Below are positions 5,696 to 10,897 of a DNA stretch of 10,897 nucleotides, in pieces. Where the stretch lies: assembly GCA_038124905.1 (NCBI GenBank), contig JAYPCW010000037.1, positions 1 to 10,897 of the forward strand, in the 5' to 3' direction. The notes below the pieces were generated by a model. It was not told where the DNA came from and did no database searches. It worked only from the letters and a program-made list of their open reading frames with translations. A program made the translations under genes and the position numbers. This DNA comes from ATZT02 sp038124905. Its GTDB lineage: Bacteria; Actinomycetota; Actinomycetes; S36-B12; UBA5976. Numbering within the stretch: position 1 is the stretch's first letter; each line of letters starts with the position of its first letter.

Positions 5696-6594
5696 TCCTC
5701 TTCTTTATTAAGTACTTCGTCCAAAATCTCTAAGCGGTGAGCTTCTTCATCATCTAGTTCATCTTCAATTTCTTCTTCATCATCTTCGATGTCATGCTCA
5801 TCGTGAGCGAATTCATCAACTTCACTTAAATCTGCGTCTTCTAAATCTTGCTCTTCTACCAAATCATCTACTACTTCATCTGGCAATAAAAATCCGGACT
5901 CATCGACAACCGTTGTCCCCGTCGCTACTGATTTAGTTTCCGAAACTACTTCAGAATGACCACCACAGCCATGATCTAGTGAGACAACCTTCCCATCATC
6001 TTGTGCATACGAATTTGCACAAACTCCAAACATTCTTCCTAAAGCACCACTTAAAGGAACATAAAACCCGCAACTAAAGCATTTATCATTTGCTAACTCA
6101 GCCATCGGAGTATTTGGCCCGTGAGTTGATCCATACCAACGATTAATTGCTTGCTCTCGCCCAATTTCTGAAAGTACGCGTTTTCTGCCAACTCCCACTT
6201 CCCAACCAAAGGGAGTAGCAGTTTCATCAAACAAACCCTCAACTTGAGAAAATCCTGCAACTAATCTCGCATCATCTGGAGCTGTGGGTAAGACATCTCC
6301 CACACCTAAATCTCCATCTTGCAGTCTTTGTTCCCAAGGAATCCACTTTGGAGCAAGTAAGGCTCCAGGGCCAGGTATTAAAACAATTTCGGATAGAGAA
6401 ATGTTTTCATTACCAGAAATTGTTACCGCCCACATCCAGCCTCGGTAACCTTTATCTAAAGTTGTAAAAAAGTGAGTTGCAGTATTTTCTGCCTCAACTT
6501 TACTTTCTAAAAAGTCTCCAACGCGATCGGCCGAAATCTCTGCAAGCAAAAAATCCTTAGCAACATCTTTTGCGCTAAGTAAATCTACACTCAC
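5692..6594 (-). CDS. DUF3027 family protein with Cys/His cluster and acidic tail
   Basis: The 300-residue protein matches the conserved actinobacterial DUF3027 family, whose role is not established. The N-terminal two thirds carry the family core: GYRGWMWAVTI (49-59), LIPGPGALLAPKWIPWEQR (72-90), and GRKRVLSEIGREQAINRWY (136-154). A likely zinc site follows: CFSC (C172, C175), C192, and CGGH (C210, H213). It ends in a low-complexity tail, residues about 241-300, in which 33 of 60 residues are Asp or Glu. Translation starts at GTG 6594-6592, with AGGAG 5 nt upstream. It lies 21 nt downstream of the cold-shock gene on the same strand and is therefore probably co-transcribed with it. The tail may bind basic partners or mimic nucleic acid; that is speculation. 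Confidence 0.9.
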   Translation of the reverse strand: MSVDLLSAKDVAKDFLLAEISADRVGDFLESKVEAENTATHFFTTLDKGYRGWMWAVTISGNENISLSEIVLIPGPGALLAPKWIPWEQRLQDGDLGVGDVLPTAPDDARLVAGFSQVEGLFDETATPFGWEVGVGRKRVLSEIGREQAINRWYGSTHGPNTPMAELANDKCFSCGFYVPLSGALGRMFGVCANSYAQDDGKVVSLDHGCGGHSEVVSETKSVATGTTVVDESGFLLPDEVVDDLVEEQDLEDADLSEVDEFAHDEHDIEDDEEEIEDELDDEEAHRLEILDEVLNKEED

Positions 6595-6615
6595 AAAAAC
6601 TCCTAAAAATTATTA

Positions 6616-6996
6616 TTAGGCATCAAGATCATTAGCAACTGCCCGCAAAACCGCAGCTACTTTTTGAGCAGTCTTATCGTCAGGATATTTACCTCGACGA
6701 ATTTGCCCTGATACGCCATCAAGCAACTTGATTACATCTTCAATAATCGCAGCCATGTCGTCGGTATCTTTTCTACCAGCTTTTGCCAAGCTAGGAGGGG
6801 TTTCAAGAACTTTTACTTGCAAAGCTTGAATGCCTCGGCGACCTTCAGCTATTCCAAATTCAACTCTGGTTCCTGGTTTTGGCAAAACGCCATCAGGAAT
6901 CGCCGTTGCGTGAACGAAAACATCTTCACCTTCGTCGGTTTCGATAAAGCCGAAGCCCTTTTCGACGTCGTACCACTTGATCTTTCCAAAAGGCAC
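6616..6996 (-). CDS. cspB: Cold-shock domain protein with C-terminal helical extension (CspB-like)
   Basis: The 126-residue cytosolic protein binds single-stranded nucleic acid through an N-terminal cold-shock domain (1 to about 66): PFGKIKWYDVEKGFGFI contains RNP1 (KGFGFI, 13-18), and VFVH (26-29) is RNP2. It then continues VEFGIAEGRRGIQA and ETPPSL into a C-terminal extension of about 55 residues (DDMAAIIEDVIKLLD, RRGKYPDDKTAQKVAAVLRAVANDLDA) not found in 67-residue CspA proteins but present in actinobacterial homologues such as M. tuberculosis Rv0871. The frame is open much further upstream (to 7170), but homology starts at the GTG 6996-6994, which has GGGAG 9 nt before it; the upstream residues look like translated spacer. 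It heads an operon with the DUF3027 gene and is divergent from the helicase-associated gene. Confidence 0.95.
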   Translation of the reverse strand: MPFGKIKWYDVEKGFGFIETDEGEDVFVHATAIPDGVLPKPGTRVEFGIAEGRRGIQALQVKVLETPPSLAKAGRKDTDDMAAIIEDVIKLLDGVSGQIRRGKYPDDKTAQKVAAVLRAVANDLDA

Positions 6997-7028
6997 GCCA
7001 ATCAACTCCCGTTCGCATCTAGCCGCGT

Positions 7029-7040
7029 ATTTCGCGAAAT
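7029..7040. promoter_or_regulatory. Perfect 12-bp palindrome ATTTCGCGAAAT upstream of the cold-shock gene
   Basis: The site is fully self-complementary and lies 33 bp before the cold-shock GTG. On the minus strand a TTGGAC occurs just upstream, with the palindrome filling most of the region where the -35/-10 spacer would be. I could not identify a convincing -10, so this is a candidate operator only. Confidence 0.4.
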
Positions 7041-7099
7041 GTGAAAGTCCAAGATTACCGAAACCCTCTGACCCCGCCAGCGGCAAGGACTGCAAAGTG

Positions 7100-7111
7100 C
7101 TCACCGGTGAG
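7100..7111. promoter_or_regulatory. Perfect 12-bp palindrome CTCACCGGTGAG in the helicase-operon promoter
   Basis: The site is fully self-complementary and ends 8 bp before the TAAAAT box (7120-7125), so it spans the -35 side and the spacer of that promoter. This position is typical for a repressor or activator site. It resembles no operator I can name with confidence. Confidence 0.4.
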
Positions 7112-7119
7112 ATACCTAT

Positions 7120-7132
7120 TAAAATTGGCCAG
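7120..7132 (+). promoter_or_regulatory. Putative leaderless -10 of the helicase-associated gene and xpb operon
   Basis: TAAAAT at 7120-7125 is a near-consensus -10 and is followed by 7 nt (TGGCCAG) and the ATG at 7133. No Shine-Dalgarno is present. This is the strongest of the leaderless-type promoters in the window and it also supports the chosen start codon over the upstream in-frame ATG at 6977. Confidence 0.6.
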
Positions 7133-9349
7133 ATGCCAGCCAAGACCTCCCCAAAGCCTCGAAAAGTCAAGGCAGACGATCCCGGATCACTAGTTGATTG
7201 GCTAAAAGCCCAGGACGATGACTCACTTCGAGACCTTCTGGTTCATCGCCCAGATTTGGTGCATCCAGTCCCGGCCGATATGGCCAAACTTGCCGCCCGA
7301 GCTGCCACAAACTCTTCAATCACTCGCGTGCTCGACCGCCTAGATGCTTGGGTCGTGGGAGTTGCTGAAGTAATTGCTTGTTTAGATGAACCCTTTACCA
7401 AAAAAGAACTATCCGCCCTTTTAAAAGAAGATCCAGAGCTTGACCGCGCTTTGGTGGTCTTAAAAGCTCGCGGAGTTATCTGGGGAACAGATAAAGGCAT
7501 GAGAGCAGTCCCTGTTCTCAAAGAAGTTGTCGCCCCACACCCAGCAGGGTTTGGGCCTTGCTTTATCGAAGAACGCCCTGACTTAGAAGCTGTCGCAACT
7601 AAAGAACGCATCAAGCAGATTTTAGATAAAGCTCCAAAAGGAGTTGATGAAGTAATTAGCAAGGTTTTATGGGGCCCTCCAGTTTTAATCGTTGAAAAAT
7701 TAAATCGCGAGGCAACCACTTCTAGTGCAAAAACTCCTCATGAATACTTAATGGCTCAAGGTGTCCTTATTGCTACCGGTAGACATGAGTTAACTCTGCC
7801 AAGAGAAGTTGCCTTTGTCTTACGTGGCGAAAACCTATTGCCTGAAGATTTATCTAAGGTTCCTGAAATCTCAATTAAAAATCAAAGAGATCCTCAAGCA
7901 GTTGATAAAGCTGCAGGTGGTGCTGGCTTGCATTTTGTTCAGATGATGGAAGAACTCTTAGATATCTGGGGTGAAAATCCTCCAGCAGTTTTACGCAATG
8001 GTGGCCTTGCTCAAAGAGACTTAACTTTGGCCTCTCGCATTTGTGATGAAGATGAAAATATTGCAGCCCTTCTAGCTGAAACTGCGCTAGCGGCAGGCTT
8101 GCTCGCAGCTGATGAAACAGCAGATCCACTTTGGCTACCAACACCAGCATTTGATTTATGGCGCACTAGAACAGTTCAGGAGCGCTGGGCAACTTTGGCA
8201 GAAGCTTGGTTAACTTCAACTCGTGTGCCAAGTTTGGTTGGTAAAAACGAACAAGTAAGAATCAATGCGCTCTCACCTGAAGTTGATAAGCCGCTTGCTC
8301 CAGAAATTAAATCTCTTTTACTTAAAGCTTTAGTTAGCCTGCCTTTAGGTGCTGAACCAAATGAAGATGAATTAGTAGCACACGTTAAATGGCAAAGGCC
8401 ACGTCGTGAAGCTGAATTAATTGATCTTTTAGTTCGCTCATTTATGCATGAAGCAAATCTAATTGGCGCACGAGGACTTGGCGCTTTAGCAACCACAGGC
8501 CGCGCGCTCGGCGAAATGCGCTACACCATGCCTTCGCCTGAAGCTAGAACTGCTGCAGCAAGAGCTGCAGTAGCTGACCCTAAAGGTCACGTCATTAAGA
8601 CCGACCCGCTTTTAGTTGAGGCAATCGCACCACTACTTCCAGATGCAATCGATCACTTCATGCTTCAAGCAGACTTAACTGCAGTTATCCCTGGCCCACC
8701 TGAATCGCATGTTGCAGCTGAACTTCGCCTTCTCGGCTACCAAGAATCTCGCGGAGCAGCTCAGGTTTACCGCTTTTCAGAAAGCTCGCTAAAAAGGGCT
8801 CTAGAAAGAGGTAAAGATAAAGATGAAATTATGGAGTTTTTCAAAAAATACTCTTCAACCGATATCCCTCAACCTTTGGAATATTTATTAAACGATTTAG
8901 TTAGACAACTTGGAAGCGTAAAAATTACTGAAGAACCAATTGATGACACTGAACCCGCTCCAGGTGAAAAGCGCTCAACTGTGAAACTGCGCCCTCGTCC
9001 TGCCCCTGAAGGCTCCCCGCCGGATGCACCGTTGTTATTTAGTGCCATCAAAGCTTTGCGTTTGAGTGAAAATCCAAAAGCCAAGGTGCCTGAAGTTGCA
9101 AAATCACCTGAGCCAATGTCTCCAGAAAAACTAGTTCCTTTTTTAAGCGAAGCGATTGAACAAAATCAATCAATAACTATCAGCTACGCCGAAGGTGATG
9201 GAACCATCAAAGAACGCTTTGTTGACCCAATCCGCGTGCAAGGTGGCTTATTAACAAGCTTTGATCATTTAGAACTTCGAATCAGAGATTTTGCCTTGTC
9301 CAGAATCAATGCAGCGAGCATTACAAAAGCCAAAAAGAACGGGAAATAA
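7133..9349 (+). CDS. Helicase-associated (Helicase_C_3) protein with WYL-like C-terminus, XPB operon partner
   Basis: The 738-residue protein corresponds to the actinobacterial helicase-associated proteins next to XPB (compare Rv0862c). It has no helicase ATPase motifs of its own. The N-terminal half, starting SLVDWLKAQDDDSLRDLLVHRPDL, looks like repeated winged-helix-type segments. The Helicase_C_3 (XPB/Ssl2-like) region is at about 500-600: FMLQADLTAVIPGPPES begins near 509, then LRLLGYQESRGAAQVYRF and PQPLEYLLNDLVRQLG from 579. A Pro-rich linker (EPAPGEKRSTVKLRPRPAPE) leads to a WYL-like beta-barrel segment at about 663-738 (ITISYAEGDGTIKERFVDPIRV, then FALSRINAASI). The frame is open to 6977, but an ATG at 7133 with a leaderless -10 and family-like N-terminus is the better start. 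xpb begins 5 nt after its stop. A role with XPB in DNA unwinding is inferred from linkage; its biochemistry is not known to me. Confidence 0.92.
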   Translation: MPAKTSPKPRKVKADDPGSLVDWLKAQDDDSLRDLLVHRPDLVHPVPADMAKLAARAATNSSITRVLDRLDAWVVGVAEVIACLDEPFTKKELSALLKEDPELDRALVVLKARGVIWGTDKGMRAVPVLKEVVAPHPAGFGPCFIEERPDLEAVATKERIKQILDKAPKGVDEVISKVLWGPPVLIVEKLNREATTSSAKTPHEYLMAQGVLIATGRHELTLPREVAFVLRGENLLPEDLSKVPEISIKNQRDPQAVDKAAGGAGLHFVQMMEELLDIWGENPPAVLRNGGLAQRDLTLASRICDEDENIAALLAETALAAGLLAADETADPLWLPTPAFDLWRTRTVQERWATLAEAWLTSTRVPSLVGKNEQVRINALSPEVDKPLAPEIKSLLLKALVSLPLGAEPNEDELVAHVKWQRPRREAELIDLLVRSFMHEANLIGARGLGALATTGRALGEMRYTMPSPEARTAAARAAVADPKGHVIKTDPLLVEAIAPLLPDAIDHFMLQADLTAVIPGPPESHVAAELRLLGYQESRGAAQVYRFSESSLKRALERGKDKDEIMEFFKKYSSTDIPQPLEYLLNDLVRQLGSVKITEEPIDDTEPAPGEKRSTVKLRPRPAPEGSPPDAPLLFSAIKALRLSENPKAKVPEVAKSPEPMSPEKLVPFLSEAIEQNQSITISYAEGDGTIKERFVDPIRVQGGLLTSFDHLELRIRDFALSRINAASITKAKKNGK

Positions 9350-9354
9350 ATTTA

Positions 9355-10897
9355 ATGAATGACGGCCCTTTAATAGTTCAAAGCGATAGAACGCTTCTGC
9401 TTGAGATCGATCACGAATTAGCTCAAGAAGCAAGACGCTCCATCGCTCCCTTTGCCGAATTAGAGCGCTCACCAGAACACGTTCATACCTACCGCATCAC
9501 CCCGCTTGGACTTTGGAACGCAAGAGCTGCTGGATTAGATGCCGAAACAGTTGTTGACACGCTTCTTAAATATTCAAGATACGCAGTTCCCCATTCACTG
9601 CTTGTCGATGTTGCCGAGCAAATGGATCGCTACGGAAGGCTCCGACTTGAAAAGCATCCAACCCACGGATTAACTCTTCATTGCTCAGATCTTCCCGTTC
9701 TAGAAGAAGTTTTAAAGAGTAAAAGAATTCAGCCCTTAGTTGGTAAGCGATTAGATGACGAAACCGTCGTAGTTCACCCATCAGAGCGTGGCCAATTAAA
9801 ACAACAATTACTAAAACTTGGCTGGCCCGCAGAAGATTTTGCTGGCTATGTTGATGGTGAAGCTCACCCAATTGAATTAGTTCAAAATGGTTGGGAGTTA
9901 AGAAATTACCAAGAAATGGCAGCCGAATCTTTCTGGCACGGAGGTTCCGGTGTTGTAGTTCTCCCCTGTGGTGCCGGTAAAACCATTGTTGGCGCAGCTT
10001 CCATGTCCTTAGCTAAAGCCACAACTTTAATTTTGGTAACTAATACAGTTTCTGCTAGGCAATGGAAGACAGAACTACTCAAGCGCACCACCCTCACCGA
10101 AGAGGAAATTGGGGAATATTCAGGTAGCAAAAAAGAAGTTCGGCCCGTAACCATTGCTACTTACCAAGTCTTAACAACAAAAAAGCAAGGTAACTACGCT
10201 CATCTTGAATTATTTGATGCTAAAGACTGGGGCTTAATTATTTATGACGAAGTACATCTACTTCCAGCACCTGTCTTTCGCTTCACCGCTGACATTCAAG
10301 CTAGAAGACGACTTGGCCTAACCGCAACTTTAGTTAGAGAAGATGGCCGCGAAGATGATGTATTTTCCTTAATCGGCCCTAAAAGATTTGACTCTCCTTG
10401 GAAAGACATGGCTGACCAAGGTTGGATCGCACCTGCGGATTGTGTGGAAGTAAGAGTCACGCTCCCTGAGCATGAAAGATTAATTTATGCAACGGCCGAA
10501 AAAGAAGAGAAGTATCGCTTAGCTGCTGCAACCAGCACCAAAAACGACGTAGTTGAAACTTTAGTTGCCAAACATTCAGATGATCGAGTTTTAGTTATTG
10601 GCCAATACCTAGATCAATTAGCTGAACTTGGCCAGCACTTAGGAGCCCCAGTAGTTGACGGATCAACTCCAATAAAAGAACGTGAAAAACTATTTGAAAG
10701 ATTTAGAAGTGGAGATTTAAAAGTCTTAGTAGTAAGCAAAGTAGCTAACTTTTCTCTCGACTTACCTGAAGCGGGAGTTGCTATTCAAGTCTCAGGCTCA
10801 TTTGGCTCACGTCAAGAAGAAGCCCAAAGACTTGGCCGCGTGTTAAGACCAAAAGCAGATAAAAGAACTGCAAGATTTTATGCAGTAGTTTCTAGAG
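9355..10897 (+). CDS. xpb: DNA repair helicase XPB/Rad25 family (3' end beyond window)
   Basis: Bacterial XPB (ERCC3-like) is an ATP-dependent 3'-5' DNA helicase of superfamily 2. The 514 residues visible cover nearly all of the protein; the M. tuberculosis homologue is about 542 residues, so roughly 30 are missing at the right edge. The N-terminal damage-recognition-like domain starts NDGPLIVQSDRTLLLEIDHE. Helicase lobe 1 has motif I LPCGAGKT (203-210; K209), motif Ia LVTNTVSARQW, motif II DEVH (298-301) and motif III GLTAT (321-325), followed by the RED motif (R328-E329-D330) typical of XPB. Lobe 2 has VLVIGQYLDQL, VVDGSTP, LVVSKVANFSLDLPEA and motif VI QRLGRVLRPK (491-500). Start at 9355 matches family N-termini and follows the upstream stop by 5 nt, with a weak GGGA before it. 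It is translated from the same mRNA as the helicase-associated protein. Confidence 0.98.
   Translation, partial: MNDGPLIVQSDRTLLLEIDHELAQEARRSIAPFAELERSPEHVHTYRITPLGLWNARAAGLDAETVVDTLLKYSRYAVPHSLLVDVAEQMDRYGRLRLEKHPTHGLTLHCSDLPVLEEVLKSKRIQPLVGKRLDDETVVVHPSERGQLKQQLLKLGWPAEDFAGYVDGEAHPIELVQNGWELRNYQEMAAESFWHGGSGVVVLPCGAGKTIVGAASMSLAKATTLILVTNTVSARQWKTELLKRTTLTEEEIGEYSGSKKEVRPVTIATYQVLTTKKQGNYAHLELFDAKDWGLIIYDEVHLLPAPVFRFTADIQARRRLGLTATLVREDGREDDVFSLIGPKRFDSPWKDMADQGWIAPADCVEVRVTLPEHERLIYATAEKEEKYRLAAATSTKNDVVETLVAKHSDDRVLVIGQYLDQLAELGQHLGAPVVDGSTPIKEREKLFERFRSGDLKVLVVSKVANFSLDLPEAGVAIQVSGSFGSRQEEAQRLGRVLRPKADKRTARFYAVVSR

Noticed and set aside
6817..7044. Plus-strand 75-codon frame antisense to the cold-shock gene
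   Set aside because: It mirrors the conserved cold-shock domain and has no recognisable motif or ribosome site.
6977..7132. N-terminal extension of the helicase-associated frame to an ATG at 6977
   Set aside because: It would overlap the cold-shock coding region antisense and adds 52 residues unlike the family; TAAAAT 7 nt before the ATG at 7133 fits the shorter form.
6997..7170. N-terminal extension of the cold-shock frame to an ATG at 7170
   Set aside because: The extra 58 residues overlap the divergent helicase-associated gene and its promoter, lack family similarity, and the GTG at 6996 with GGGAG upstream matches homologue N-termini.
7243..7719. Minus-strand 158-codon open frame inside the helicase-associated gene
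   Set aside because: Ser/Ala/Thr-rich composition typical of an antisense shadow of a real coding frame; no start signal or domain.
9566..10154. Minus-strand frames of 101 and 82 codons within xpb
   Set aside because: Both lie opposite highly conserved XPB motifs, including Walker A; no supporting features of their own.
1..10897. Mobile elements, CRISPR arrays, phage genes or defence islands
   Set aside because: No transposase, integrase, regularly spaced repeats, tRNA-linked attachment site or defence-type gene was seen; every larger gene belongs to an expected actinobacterial core family.

Overview
The window reads as a stretch of core chromosome from a low-GC, streamlined actinobacterium. 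By eye the G+C is roughly 40-45%. The gene set and order (pdxH, actinobacterial citrate synthase 2, actinobacterial-type serC, DUF2530, DUF3027, cold-shock protein, helicase-associated protein, XPB helicase) resemble the conserved serC-cspB-xpb neighbourhood of Actinobacteria, and several proteins closely match my recollection of Mycobacterium tuberculosis Rv0861c, Rv0862c, Rv0871, Rv0884c and Rv0889c. Low GC, very short spacers and overlapping convergent genes suggest a planktonic freshwater lineage such as Nanopelagicales (acI). That taxonomic call is inference.

Layout. At 1-574 (minus) lies the N-terminal part of a secreted NlpC/P60 cell-wall hydrolase, cut by the window edge. A 165-bp divergent spacer leads to a class I photolyase (740-2104, plus). 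This converges, with a 4-nt overlap, on pdxH (2101-2754, minus). A 67-bp divergent promoter region separates pdxH from a citrate synthase-serC operon (2822-5062, plus). Next come a perfect palindrome, a small XRE-type regulator (5114-5374, plus), a probable 26-residue membrane protein on the opposite strand (5371-5451), a DUF2530-like membrane protein (5483-5695, plus), then a minus-strand operon of a cold-shock protein with a C-terminal extension (6616-6996) and a DUF3027 protein with a highly acidic tail (5692-6594). Divergent from it runs a plus-strand operon of a helicase-associated/WYL-like protein (7133-9349) and the DNA helicase XPB (9355 to the right edge, partial). I see no mobile element, CRISPR array, tRNA or rRNA.

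How it works together. Cofactor and central metabolism (PdxH supplies PLP, SerC uses PLP, citrate synthase feeds the TCA cycle) sits beside repair and nucleic-acid functions (photolyase, XPB, cold-shock protein), which fits a sunlit-water organism. No exotic new system stands out. The most interesting signals are architectural. Four genes have a TANNNT hexamer 6-7 nt before the ATG (leaderless style). All three convergent junctions overlap by exactly 4 nt at the stop codons. The pdxH/citrate synthase spacer holds back-to-back -10 boxes sharing one TA step. Three perfect palindromes sit at likely promoters. One unannotated 26-codon membrane-peptide gene is plausible.
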